From Amphibalanus amphitrite (Eukaryota; Arthropoda; Thecostraca; Balanomorpha; Balanidae): DNA of 64,000 bases. The position numbers and the translations under genes are program-made. Shown in pieces: positions 12,961-24,421 of the stretch; within the stretch, counting starts at the first letter, position 1; each line of letters begins with the position of its first letter. The stretch covers positions 248,001-312,000 of the forward strand of contig NW_024881970.1 of assembly GCF_019059575.1 (NCBI RefSeq). The letters are read 5' to 3'. The notes under the pieces are model-generated. The model ran no database searches and was not told the DNA's origin. It was given only the letters and a program-made list of their open reading frames with translations.

Positions 12961-15761
12961 GACTGAAACCCGCTTCCAGCACTTGCACCTAAATGGAATG
13001 CAACTCTAAATTTTCATTTTGCACGTAGCGTGTATGTGATGAATACCCGGCGTTATAGGTGATCGCCTCTCATATTGCTATAAGGAGCGAGCAAATGCCT
13101 TGCCGTTTCTCATCGTTCGTTTCAGCCGAAACAGCTTAGAAAATAGCCTTTCAGACTCCATAGCCTAGCCAGTCTCTGTGCGTCAGCTGTCTCATCTCCA
13201 GTGCCACTGAGGACCCACTGACGCGCGGTGAGGCGCGTACACCGCCCGGTCGACTCGACCTCGTGTTCCGGAGGGCCGAGGGGGCGGCAGCCCGGTGTTT
13301 GGACGGTTCCGGGCGACCCGGCCCGGAATGTGCCGGTCGGTCGGCCGCACAACAGACGCATCCAGAGGCCGGCCTTGGACCGTCGGCAGTGATACGGCTA
13401 CCGTGACGGTGATGGTCTCCACAATCCAACGAACCCCACAGGTTAAATCACAGTCAGTCCGTCAAACCTCATATGCCAGGTCAGATCAGTGTCTCCACAG
13501 TCCGCAGAACCCCACATGTCAGAGCACAGTCTCCCGCGGTCAGCTGAGCCTCACAGGTCAGATCACAGTCTCCACAGTGTCGGGGTTCCAAAGCCCAGTA
13601 GTTTGCATAGTCCAGTCGGCCCGCACAGCTCCCTAGGTCCCACAAGACGGCAATTCACTTCTGTTGGTCGGGACGGTCCAGCATGCAACAACAGTTCTTA
13701 TGCAGTATGATGGTTTCAGAAGTCTCGGTTGTCCCTATCACTACAGTTCCCTCAGACCCTACGGGCACCACATTCCAGCTATCTTCACGGCTCACAGTCC
13801 GGATGTCGACTCAGTATAGTGATACTCGACAGAACGGAGGTTTCCAGCTCCCACAGTCCTCAGTCTCACAGTCCCGTCCCCACACATCATGCGTCATGTC
13901 ACGTCATGCTTCAACGATATCACTGAGAGGTGACAAACAGCGCCGGCCAGGGGCATGACCTCGCCCGGTCCCGGGGCGTGACCTCGCCCGGTCCCGGAGC
14001 AGCGCACTGTTCACAGGCGCCGGGCCCGACGACAGGCTCTGCTATCCGTCACACACCCCGGAGTTTGGACGGCCTCGCCGCACAAAGGATGAGAGCTGGT
14101 GTGACGATCGATTTGGGAGAAAAGCACAATGCAAGGAGTCACCGATACTACCTGGAAACAGTAAACGTCGCCGAAAGCAGCAAGCAGATATCTAGCAACG
14201 CTTAAAACATGTGTAGTAGCCATTGAACTTTAATCAGCCACTCTTCCTGAGTACCAATGGAGGTGCTCTGAAATCCGCCTAGCGTTTATGATAAACTACT
14301 TGTTTACTAATACAAAGCGGAACTCCCGATCCCAATAATGACACACTCGTGCACATGTGATATATGTATTTGTCTGATTGGTCCATCTAAGGCACACGGC
14401 TAACTATCGCCCAGGCAAGACCAGCATTTGAACCCTGGAACAGCTTCATAGCACGGGTGCCTTCCGATAAGCGAACGGGGATGACACACACGTTAATGAC
14501 AGCACCTCTGGAAGGAAGGCAGAGGCCCGTGACGTCGGTTTAGCATCGACAAAGACTTCGGTGGAGGTCCTTCGGGACCGGCACTGCATGGTGTGGCCAC
14601 GCCACAAGACCATGCTACAGACCAAAGGTCACTTACTGTGCCGCATACGCCAGGCTATATGGTACAGCAGACACAAGTCAGAAAATACGGCCATGATGCG
14701 GCAAACTGAGAGGAATGTATGGAAACCGGACGAAGACGCGAGACGGAGAAACAGCTGGAGATGGAAAGGAAGGACCAGTGATGCAAAATGGAATGGAGTC
14801 GCCGACTCAAAAATGACACAAACGCCCAAAAAGAATAGCCGTGAGTTGGTGAACTGTTCAATCATAAACCTGAAAAGCGATGTCTTCGATAAACAATGGC
14901 GAACAGCTGGGTGATAAAAGTAAAGCATGTTTTCAATACAGAAAGCCATAATCTTTTCGAGCATTTACCGGAATGAATCATCTCTAGCATTAAGTGATTG
15001 GGCCGTGAATATCCACCTCATGGAATGTGCCAAGCCACGACGCCGCCATTTCGAAGTGCCGATGTCCACCCAAAGTAAGCACAAAGGACGGAACAATACC
15101 AGTATTAAGACGGCACGCATTATCCGCACGCAGAGTATACAGACAGACACACACGCAAACACACTGTCGGGCAGCGGACGCAGCTGCCACTAATAGGACA
15201 GATTGCACCGATCACGACCGCATCACTTTCGCGACCGACGCGACCGATCACCTTCACACCGAATATAACTAAACAATTATAAACAATCACGACAAATCGG
15301 GGCGAAGCTGAGTGGTTACATGATACACCGATCACTCGTCCAGTCGGCTGCAGATTATGAGGTGTACCTCACCGACTGTTACTGTGTGCTTCATGGCGCG
15401 CCTAATGTTATTTTGGGCCCAGTCCACGCTCACTGGGCCACTCGGGCCCACGGTTTATCCAGTACCCGGCCTCTGCACACTACGCAAGGCGTATGGCCAA
15501 ACCGGGAGCTGCGACAAGAAACCTCAGCAACTGACTCGCGCGATGCCTTCGCATCGGCAATGCCCCACAAGGCCGGAACAGCTAACTGGTCTTAAGATGT
15601 ACGAAAACGGTTTGATATAAATTCAAAGGCAAATAAATGTTTGGCAGCGCAATGGAATTGCCCATTCCAGGTCCCACTCCATCCCCAAAGATAATCAGGC
15701 GGTGTATCTCGGATGAAAAGTGTACGCGATTATTCGTATGAAGAGCTGAATGGCATGCCAT
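12961..15761. other. Non-genic stretch between two TTAA elements
   Basis: A GC-rich segment lies at 13190-13430. It is followed by degenerate CACAGTC/GGTCAGATCACAGTCTCCACAG-type repetition up to about 13900. No exon is recognised. The frame at 14561-14914 has a charged translation but no known domain, and antisense frames cover the same stretch. Confidence 0.35.
13950..13997. repeat. 23-bp tandem duplication
   Basis: GTGACCTCGCCCGGTCCCGG-type units sit side by side with a 23-bp offset (TGACC at 13956 and 13979). It is a small GC-rich direct repeat. Confidence 0.75.
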
Positions 15762-16958
15762 TTAACCCGCGCCCTGCTGGGGGGGGTGTTTGAACACCCC
15801 CCCTTGTGGTTTTTCGCGAATATCTCAAAAACGGCGGCGCGGAGCGCCGCCGTTTTTGGTACACCTTATCATACATCAATTCTACACATGTTGTGAAAAT
15901 TTCAGACCAAGGTCATTCAAGGTCAGGTCACCAGGTCACTTGAAGTGACCTCACCTCATAAAAAGTTTCAATGTCTGTCATAGCTACACCGAGTGACCGA
16001 TCGCTTTGAAACTTTCAGCGATTGCTAAGAGCAATAGCATGTACAAAATGTATATCTCAGAATTTTGATATCGATGACCTAAGGTCAGGTCAATTTTGCG
16101 ACCTCCCCATTATAAGTCAATGGGAGAAAATTGAAATGCGCCTCCTTTGGACGAAAGACATTATGAACACTCCCAAACACTGAATTACAAGTGGTTTAGA
16201 CACACTGAACATGAAAATGGTGTCTGTGACCCCTGTTTATGCCCTGAGGTCATCTTAGGTCACGAATGGTATCTAACAGTTTTTCGCAAATAACTTTTGA
16301 TACACGCATGCTAGAGCGATGAAAACGCCTTAGCTGTGTTCAGCTCGACGATACGGATCGACTGATATGCAACATGACCCTTTCCGGTCAGGTCATGACC
16401 TTGACCTGAGGTCAAATTTTCAAGTTGACCTTTCAAGGTCAAGTTATAGTTCATTCGATGCGTCTTGACGAGAGGAACACGATACCGGTAAAAGTAAGCT
16501 CGTACATGGCTTGGGTCAAAAGTTATTGCAGAAAAACTGTTTCCGAAAAAAATCGGCTATTTTTGCAGTTTTTGCCCCCTGCAGGCAAAACCGTTGACGT
16601 TAGGTCAAATCTGAGAGAATTACTCAGAAAGGGCGTTAATAGAGCTATCGAATGCGCTTTTCCGCGGCGCTGTAGCTCTATTGGTTCCCGAGTTATGTGT
16701 TGGCTTCTTGGAAATTGTCGACATTCGACCTGGAAATCGGCGAAATTTTGCCTTCAATGACCTCTGGTGACCTGACCTTTGACCTGACCAAAAAATTGAC
16801 CGAAGTGATTTCGTCATTATTTTTTACGCTCTTTCGAACGCCGCCTTCCGCGTATCGCTACGTGGCCCAGGAGCCGAGTTAGAAGGGGGGGGTGTTCAAA
16901 CACCCCCCCCCCCCAGCAGGGCGTGGAAATCCAGGACCCCCAGCCGGGCGCGGGTTAA
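15762..16958. mobile_element. 1.2 kb TTAA element, copy 2
   Basis: The element is bounded by TTAA at 15762-15765 and 16955-16958. It is in the same orientation as copy 1 and collinear with it, apart from homopolymer length changes in the terminal G/C runs and scattered substitutions. It has the same AGGTCA clusters, terminal palindromes and GGCGGCGCGGAGCGCCGCC hairpin. It lies about 460 bp beyond the synaptophysin stop codon, so it may fall in or near that gene's 3' UTR. Confidence 0.85.
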
Positions 16959-17418
16959 TGGTCAGACATTGCTCTTAAGACCCTCTTTGTGCTTCGGACA
17001 TTGATCAATGTTGAACCCAGTCTAATATATGATTATTTTTCTCGCATTTGGCAGTATTGATTGGAAGAGCACTTCTGGAAGAACACATAAGATTACAGAA
17101 CATTTTCACATGACAAAAAAAAAAACTACGCATGAATTCTCGTGGCCAGAAAACATGGCCGATATTTTGATGATGAGTACAATATTTGCAGACACCACGG
17201 ACCATCGCTTGGCAGTTGGCACGAGCAGAGGACTAGCTACCTGGCGCGGCGCGGCGGCTGGGGCGATCTCTGCCGGCTGGTCACCAGAGCCAGCCAGCGG
17301 CCGACCGCCGCCGCGCCAGACATGCAGCGCTACCTACGCAGGTACTGGCGATCTACGGGCGGGCGCGTGGCGCCACCTACCGGCCAGCATAGCCTCTCTG
17401 AGCCCGTCCGGAGCCCCA

Positions 17419-19690
17419 CTAGGCATTGGCGGAGGGCGCGGGGGCCGCGGTGGTAGCGTTTTCCGGCCGCGCCCGGTACCACATCGTCTCCTTGAAGATG
17501 AACCACAGGTTGGCCGCCCACACGAACATATTCAGGAAGCCGAAACACTGTCGGAAAGGACAGAGAAGCGTTAAACTTTAGCAGGGTAGTAACAGCTGAA
17601 AGTTCACTGCCAGTCATGAGTGCCGACTGTCGAGTGAATGGCCTCCCTAGCGAACAATGGAGACGATAGCCGGCAAGCAACAAGTCACCGATAAGGAACG
17701 GAGAGCAAATAGGCGGGGTCAAACGCAAACACTCACTGGGCTGACTCGGCTTCGGTCGACACACGATTCATCGGTTATCGCACAAATATCTGCACTTGTG
17801 TTGCGACACCAAGCGAGATAGACACGTTACACTGTTAAAGGTTACAGCGATAGTGGTCCGCGAGTCCTAGATAGCCAACATTGTCCCGAAAACTTGCACG
17901 TCAATCACGGCGGCCTGAATGGAATCCACTAGGTAAAATAAGCTTCGACACTCCATAGCTCAAATTAGGTGCGACGGTCTGGCCTGTAGTCCACGCAAAG
18001 CACCACCAAAAAGCCAGCATGCGTCCCTACCGAAATATGACTATGCCCTCCCGACTCTCAAGCCCGTCCTCTCCAGCCGGCCGCTCCCCCTCCCAACAAC
18101 TCACCAGCGAGGCGTTCAGTTTCCCGAACGACCCACGGTGGTCATCTCCGTTCACCGAGCACTGGACGCCGATCAGCTGGTCGCAGAGACGCGAGAGCGC
18201 CGGCTCCGGGTCGGAGCCGTCGGCCAGCGTCGACATGCCGGCCGCCCACGCCGCCGCCGCCACCAGCCAGAGGAACGCCAGAGCCGCGTGCAGCACAAAG
18301 TCCTGACAGCGACGGTGGATAAAGGTAGGAGACAGCGAATCACCGTCACAGGGGTAGATTTACTGGGTGTTATCGTAAACACAAAGAGAAAATGAACTCA
18401 TAGAAACGATATATTACATTACAACGATACAACCATTAGCTAAAAGTTATAGACGTTAAGGCATTTACAACCGAAACTGCCCATTACACATGACCACCAG
18501 ATTTTAATCGATGCTACAGATCAGACATCATCGGTCAAAAGCAGGATACAGCAGATAGAGGCAACCTTAGGATATGCAAAACAGAACTAAAGCCCACAGC
18601 CCCCTGTACTGCCATATCACCCACGGTCTTATAGCTCACCGCAGAGGGGATCAGGCGTCTGCCGATGTACATGTCGTGCAGCAGGACGTATCCGACCAGC
18701 GCCAGCACCGCGTACAACATGCAGATGACTCCGAGCGCCACGAAAAACTTGGCCTGGGGCGACACGTCGGTGGGGAAGTGGAAGCTGGCCGTCTGCGGCG
18801 GGCTGGAGCAGAGTGTCTGACGGATGAGCACCGCGTCCAGCCTGCCGACGGGGGGCCGAACGGGGGCTCAGTAACACAGAGTGGTATAGTCTGCAGTTCA
18901 AATGACGGTTAATTTGATGGTTGACAGTCATGGTGAAAGATGTACAAAGTTCTGATAATAAATTTCTCGTAATGGCAAAGAAGTTGGGAATGTTAGAAAA
19001 ACCGTACATACGCAAAAATCAGTATGCATCAAATTTCACAACATATATTATCGATGCTCTTGAACAGAGAAGAATACACAACATCTCAGGTCAAGCTATC
19101 AGATGAACTAAAACCACCTGACCAAGAAATGCCCGCCGATTTTGATGCAACTCACGCGAACGGATACTCGACGGTATTTCTGACAACATCGTTCAGTCCG
19201 CCCTGGCAGTTCGGGACCGTGGCGTGGAACGTGAAGTAGGTGCTGAAGCTCACTGTGGTGGAAAATGCCAGGATCGCCAAAAGCTGTCAAAGTGATTCAT
19301 GGTCAATGGTTGGTGCCTTGTATTGCATGATACTAGCAGGGTGCAGGTCACCGTACATGCCAGCTGCAGGTCACTCGCTGCATGCCAACTGTGAAAGGTG
19401 GTTATAAAACAATTTACATGCTTAATATGACTCATGCATAGTGCATTGCAAGGTCTGTGGAGCATGTAAGTTGACTGCAATCAGGCATCTCAAACATAAC
19501 AACTTTTTCGTTTATAACTATTCCAGTTAATAGCAAAAAACAGAGCCTTGTGCAGGAAATCACACAGCTCACTGGAAGTAATGTAAAGCTAAATCTAGCA
19601 GCACAAGTCACATCAAAAGCCACTTACAAACTGCAGTATCTTTATAAAGCCACGGGGCTCTTTTAGAACTTCCACATGCACTTGAAGCAT
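17419..19690 (-). CDS. Synaptophysin-family four-span vesicle membrane protein
   Basis: The coding exons on the minus strand are 19690-19628, 19283-19156, 18841-18640, 18302-18105 and 17547-17419. All junctions are GT-AG and phases join, giving 239 residues. The family are MARVEL-domain tetraspans of synaptic and other small vesicles. The N-terminus has KEPRGFIKILQF, matching the family KEP-GF-KVLQW signature. Spans lie at about residues 15-41, 88-112, 132-154 and 199-217. Paired loop cysteines are C47/C75 in loop 1 and C171/C179 in loop 2, and a sequon at N194 fits the glycosylated second loop. LAFLWLVAAAAWA and FGFLNMFVWAANLWFIFKE match spans 3 and 4. The C-tail is short (about 22 residues) and lacks the long tyrosine-rich tail of vertebrate synaptophysin. 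The first exon has an acceptor at 19718-19719 and an open frame upstream of the chosen ATG, so the true N-terminus may lie in an earlier exon. Confidence 0.88.
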
Positions 19691-19717
19691 AATGACAGCG
19701 TGGGTGAGCTTGCAAGT

Positions 19718-20395
19718 CTGGAATAAAAACAGGCTGAGCTAACTAACACTATCAAACATTTTAACATCCATACATAAGTGAAATAGCTAAAAATAAAAGC
19801 TCATTCTCATAACAAAACTGAAAAGCTGAGAAGACCTTAGCATGGTTAATTAGGAAACATCTATTACACACATACACAAACATGAAATGAAATAAGCTTT
19901 TAGAGATCATTGAATGACATTTACAAAGAAAAAGAAAAAGAAACTTTCAAATGCAGCTGTCTTTGCATTGTGTGCAAAGCATATATGTAACAACAACATG
20001 TCTTGTGCCATAAACAAACATCAGCTGCAGAATATGTCATGTCATTCACAATCCAGGAATAGCATAGAGGGAGCTACCATGATAACAGCCTTATAGTTTT
20101 ATAAAGGCCCAAGTCTGATGTGAACAAAGTGGCGATACTATACTTGTTCTGAGCTATTCCAAACAGTAATTTGACAAAGATGACATCAATTTCAGGGATG
20201 TAGATTAAGTGTGGACCAAGGTACTGGAGAGGCGGGGTGAAAACAATGGAAAAAAATAGCCACTGAGTTTGTAGTGTTGGTTATGCACTTGCCAAAGCTA
20301 AGACCATTCTGTCAGAATGGGTATACCTAAGAAAAAATGCTGCCCAGAAATTTTTAAGAAAGGGCCATCCCAGACTGGAGTTCAAGTTATGTTCC
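19718..20395. other. Upstream intron or flank of the synaptophysin gene
   Basis: On the minus strand, GTTTTTATTCCAG ends at 19718, a good polypyrimidine tract and 3' splice site. The bases above it are therefore probably the 5' intron of the synaptophysin gene. The stretch is AT-rich with an AAAGAAAAAGAAA tract near 19923. No upstream exon could be identified. Confidence 0.45.
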
Positions 20396-20930
20396 TACCA
20401 GAGGGGTGTTCACGGGCACCGCACACTGCTGCGTGCGGTGTGTGCGGAGCGTCCAGCAGGCGTGGGGGTAGGGGATGGGTAGGCGGCTCTGACGTCACGG
20501 CTGCGTGCGGTGGACGGTCCGCTGTGGCCAGTCCCGACCGGCCGCAGCGATCGCTGTGTGCGGTGACGGAAGGCTGACGTAGGGACGCAGTGGGCGGAGC
20601 TTGGAGGCTGTGTGCGGTCCGACCGCACACAGGGCCCGTGAACAGCCCTCAGAGCTGAACCCCCACTGGTTTCCTGAGGGCTGTTCACGGACCCTGTGTG
20701 CGGTCGGACCGCACACAGCCTCGGAGCTCCGCCCACTTCGTCCCTACGTCAGCCTTCCGTCACCGCACACAGCGATCGCTGTGGCCGGTCGGGACTGGCC
20801 ACAGCGGACCGTCCACCGCACGCAGCCGTGACGTCAGAGCCGCCTACCCATCCCCTACCCCCACGCCTGCTGGACGCACCGCACACACCGCACGCAGCAG
20901 TGTGCGGTGCCCGTGAACACCCCTCTGGTA
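20396..20930. mobile_element. Near-perfect foldback palindrome, TA-flanked
   Basis: Two 255-bp arms, 20398-20652 and 20674-20928, are reverse complements with only about six mismatches, separated by a 21-bp spacer. The outer ends read CCAGAGGGGTGTTCACGGGC and are flanked by TA on both sides (20396-20397 and 20929-20930), consistent with a TA target duplication. Each arm also ends inside with CTGAGGGCTGTTCACGGGCC (inverted), resembling the outer end. An arm is therefore itself a small element with imperfect inverted termini, and the whole looks like two head-to-head copies. The arms contain TGTGCGGTC hairpins. Same-size frames on both strands are products of the symmetry, not genes. Confidence 0.85.
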
Positions 20931-21119
20931 AACCAGCCATGACAACCTAGACAGAAAAAACCAGGCGCGTAACCACCACTGGGGACACTGGGGACCGGTC
21001 CCCATTAACTTTTGGGTTACTGGGGACCGTCCCCAGTAACACCGACGGCCTCCTCAATTTGCTTAAATAGCCAAAAAGCTGGAACAGCTACTCATTGGCC
21101 CAACAGACCGAGCAAGCCT

Positions 21120-21948
21120 GGACAAAGTTCGCAGTTCGTTAGAATGGTGGCCCGAGGAACTCGAGGTGGACAACTTGTCCAGTCAGCTGCGCGTGTTCCT
21201 GTCGGGAAGACAGGTCACGTGCCTCAAGCACACCAAGGAGGCCTTCCAAAGCCTGAGTCATGACGCCTGATCTCTCCTCCCACAAGTCGAGTAGCTGCTG
21301 AGGCAGCTAACGGTGTTGTCAGCAGCATCGGCTACCGCAGAGCAGTGTTCGCCACGGGCTGGGCCAGCCCAATGGGCCATGGGCTGGGCTGGGTCCACAA
21401 ATATGAAGGACCGATGGGCAAATATGAAGGTGGATGGGCTGGGCCAATAACTGTAAAGTGGGCTCAGGGGCTCGCGACTAAGACAAAAACCGTAACTAGC
21501 CTATTACTGTGCGAGACTCAAAAACGAGTTAATAAAGCACGTATGCAATGTGCATTGGGCATGCTGCTCGCAAAAGATTGTTTCTTTGCTAACTTCGGAT
21601 GACATAATACCTGTGTGGTGTCCACAATTTTTATCCATTCGTTTTTGACGGGCTGGGCCGGGCTGGGCTCTGCCACTTTTACCATGAATGGGTTCGGGCT
21701 GGGCCGGGCTGCGAGCCCATGGGCCTGGGCTGGGCTGGACTGGGATTTTGCGGCCCGTGGCGAACACTGCCGCAGAGCGAAGCTTCAGTGCCTTGCGTAG
21801 GCTGAAAACATGGATGCGGTCTACAATGAGCCAAAGGCGTCTGGACGGAGCGGCTATATACTGCATATGCACCGTGACCGCGTGCAGGTGCAGCCCACTG
21901 AGGTGGCTAAGGACTTTTTGGCTTTGAACGCGTCTCGCCGCCACACAT
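21120..21948 (+). pseudogene. hAT transposase C-terminal remnant, split by an insertion
   Basis: Before the insertion the plus frame reads EWWPEELEVDNLSSQLRVF and then LLPQVE...LLRQLTVLS, with in-frame stops (TGA, TAG) in between. After the insertion it continues AERSFSALRRLKTWMRSTMS. That is the hAT C-terminal dimerisation signature (P52rIPK/ZMYM-like transposases: AERSFS-LRR-KT-LRSTM). Reading resumes in frame only if 21343-21777 is removed, which shows the small element inserted after the coding sequence existed. A further frameshift follows RRLDG; beyond it HMHRDRVQV in another frame continues the homology. Stops, frameshift and insertion make it a pseudogene. No N-terminal BED finger or catalytic core is visible. 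Confidence 0.8.
21335..21777. mobile_element. 427-bp non-autonomous hAT element with 8-bp duplication
   Basis: The element is 21343-21769. Its left end CAGTGTTCGCCACGGGC is matched by GCCCGTGGCGAACACTG at the right, a perfect 17-bp inverted repeat. CCGCAGAG flanks both sides (21335-21342 and 21770-21777). The interior is dominated by GGGCTGGGC repetition and has no transposase. It sits inside the hAT transposase remnant, so one hAT element has inserted into another. Confidence 0.9.
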
Positions 21949-21949
21949 T

Positions 21950-22460
21950 TTAACCCTCGCCCTGGCAGGGGAGGGGTCGATGCGACACCCCCCCCCCCCA
22001 AGTTTTTTTTTGCGATGCGCGCCGAACTATCAGTCGGGTCGTGCTGAAATTTTCTACAGCTCTGGGACATCTTTTCTCAAATTTGGTAAAAAGCAGTTCC
22101 GGGTCATGTCAGGTCACCGAGCTATGACGTCATAATAGGTATCACCTCTGACCGTTTTTGACAAAATCGTACCTACATACCGTAACTGGACGTGATCTCA
22201 TCGACAAGAACGAAACTATTCCGTGTGATTTGTCAGAATTTGACTGGAAATGAATCTTCACATTGTATGTTGACCTTTCTAAGATCAACCAATGTAATGA
22301 CCTCGCATGTTCACACGCTGACCTCCGTGATATGAGCTGTGTTTAGTGGGGTTTCTTGAGGTCCTGAACCCGAATCTGTGGTTCAGTTTCCCCTAAATGC
22401 CTTCACAACTGTTCCTTGACCTTTACAAGGTCAACCAAGGCCAATGACCTAGAATGAACT
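21950..22460 (+). mobile_element. Partial TTAA element related to the 56.3 kb element
   Basis: It starts TTAACCCTCGCC, followed by a GGCAGGGG run, TCGATGCGACA, a C-run and GTTTTTTTTTGCG. This is the same order as the intact element at 56320-57235. Several AGGTCA/TGACCT motifs follow up to about 22450. No matching right end is seen, so the copy is truncated or its end is too diverged to read. The right coordinate is approximate. Confidence 0.5.
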
Positions 22461-22880
22461 TCTGCCGGCGACCATCCCCGCCGGCAGCGGGCGTGACTTT
22501 TCGTGTTCCCGGGGAATACGTCACGCCAGTAATGACTGAAATGCAATCAACTTTACATCATTTTGTTGCTAATTCGTTGAAAGACACGGTCGTGAGAGTT
22601 TCATGTGGCTATCTTTCATAAATTCGCAAATAGGTACTGGCTAAGTAATTTGGAAGATTATAGCTTTTCCCTGAAATTTGACCATTGACCTGCCTGCCAA
22701 GCCGCGTTATGAAAAATGCGCTGCCAGTGCGAGGTTTAAGATCTTTTTAAAGATATATTTTATTCTTAATAATTTTCCACCCTTCCCACGTATCTCATCC
22801 CCACACCTGAAATATAATATTTGGTCTTCGCGGCCTTCCATGTGGTCCCCAGTAGCTTCAGACTCGTGGTTACGCGCCTG

Positions 22881-24421
22881 AAAAAAAACATGGTAAAAAT
22901 GGGGATGATGGTGGGAACTGGGAGCACACTGGGATGGTTCTGACTCTGAGGATAGATAGGAAAGATGTCATCCATGTTGAATTTGCTAGGCTAAACTTTT
23001 CTATGGTAAAGAGAACCTTCAGGACCTCCAAAAATTATGAATTGGACGGCACTTATCCGCACCATAGCATGTGCCGGCTTTTGCAACATCTGCCTCACCA
23101 AAACTCAATCTTCTAGAGCCCTGTTTCATGGCTTGAAGCTACCTGGCATTACAGTAGTGCGGGAGCTGACATCTTCAATGGGAGGCCGGTGAAAACAGGG
23201 CGCCGGAGGGCATATTAGTCACGTGACATTTGGAACTTCTCCCCCTCCGTGGGCCTTCTTGGGGCCTTCTACATACTAAACGTCACGTGAATTTCACGAG
23301 TCTTGATCAAACCGCCCCAGGCGCCCTGTTTTCACCGTCGTCCCTTAAATGTACCTATGTCATGCGAATTGGGGCCCAACCCTGGCTTTTCACTAGCTCT
23401 CAAATATAAACTTTAACTATACCTACCTACCTACTAGGTTGATGATGCCACTAAGTACTGGAGCCAGTGGCCGACCCAGGGGAGGGCAAATAAGGCAATT
23501 ACCCCTCCCAAACGGCATAATTTTAACATTACACCTATGTACCTACTGCCCCTACTTCAACCTACAGGTTGAGGTGTATTACATTTGCATAATAAGCTAC
23601 AAAAGCCATAAAAAACATCCGTATCACAATCACATTCAAAATACCTATGTAATGGCATCTTACCAATGAAATACCGCTAATTGTTATCTCGTTGTTGTTG
23701 TTGTTGGAATAGGACGCGTACTAATTGTTATCTCTCCTCGACTTGGAAAGAAATGTGTGTATTTTAGTAGGCTTATGGCAGCCACGGTATCTCGCACATG
23801 ACTCGTCTTACTGTTCAGCAGAAAGGCACTTTCTAAAAACCATCTGATGTTGCCAGGCAACCTGCAACAGCCGCAGTTCGTGAATGGTTTAAGCCAATTA
23901 CCTTCAGCAATCGACGCTCCGATCGCACAAACCTTTTTTTCAGAATACGTTTTTGAACACTACCGCCGGGACGTTGATGAGTGGGCGGCAAGGCTATATA
24001 AACCAGGGGTATATCAAATATAAACCGATATAGAAATATAAACCGGGATACAGAACTTGACGGGATTGGGATTGGGATAGGGTTTTCTTGTTGCTTTTTG
24101 GGCAAATGCAGTTAATTAACAGCTAACAGTCTATTTTAGCTGATCCAGGTAAACACAAGTAATATGTCATTTATTTTCTGATTAGTTTTAGACAGATTAA
24201 GCTGTTTGCTTCAGATCCACGTGTGTTATGTGTGTTCAATTTGTCTCAGATTTGTTTTTGTTTCCATTCTGTCAGGTAGGTAGGCAACTGGTGGCATTTA
24301 TTTGATCATGCAGGAGTATTTTTCGCCAGTATGTTGTAACTATTGTCTGAATCCTGGTTATGGTGATTGTGATTGCTCAGGCCTCAGATTGGCACATTGA
24401 CCTGTTTTGGCAGGTTCAGTC
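22881..24421. other. Non-genic flank upstream of MITD1
   Basis: No gene is recognised. The stretch holds a small TIR element (23187-23337) and otherwise AT-rich DNA. Just before the MITD1 ATG, TTTTGGCAG at about 24405-24413 could be a 3' splice site of a 5' UTR intron. Confidence 0.4.
23187..23337. mobile_element. Small TIR element (MITE), 151 bp
   Basis: CGGTGAAAACAGGGCGCC at 23187 is matched inverted at 23320-23337, a perfect 18-bp inverted repeat. The interior has a CACGTGA motif on each side. There is no clear target duplication and no coding potential. Confidence 0.65.

Larger units (their letters stand above)
20962..22880 (+). mobile_element. Decayed hAT transposon carrying a transposase remnant
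   Basis: CAGGCGCGTAACCAC at 20962-20976 is matched inverted by GTGGTTACGCGCCTG at 22866-22880, and both are followed inside by CTGGGGAC-like sequence. The flanks GAAAAAAC and AAAAAAAA are only a weak candidate duplication. Between the ends lies the C-terminal part of a hAT transposase, a second hAT element inserted into it (21343-21769), and the start of a TTAA element (from 21950). The end-to-end assignment is inference from the inverted ends; the transposase homology is read from translation. Confidence 0.6.

Noticed and set aside
14561-14914. A 117-codon frame with charged translation
   Set aside because: No known domain, overlapped by antisense frames of the same size, and no splice or promoter support.
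17029-17574. A 181-codon plus-strand frame
   Set aside because: It is antisense to the last synaptophysin exon and its 3' flank. The minus strand gives the conserved span 4.
20382-20950. Matching frames of about 60-108 codons on both strands
   Set aside because: They are produced by the palindrome and low-complexity GC content. The two strands encode the same peptides because the arms are inverted copies.
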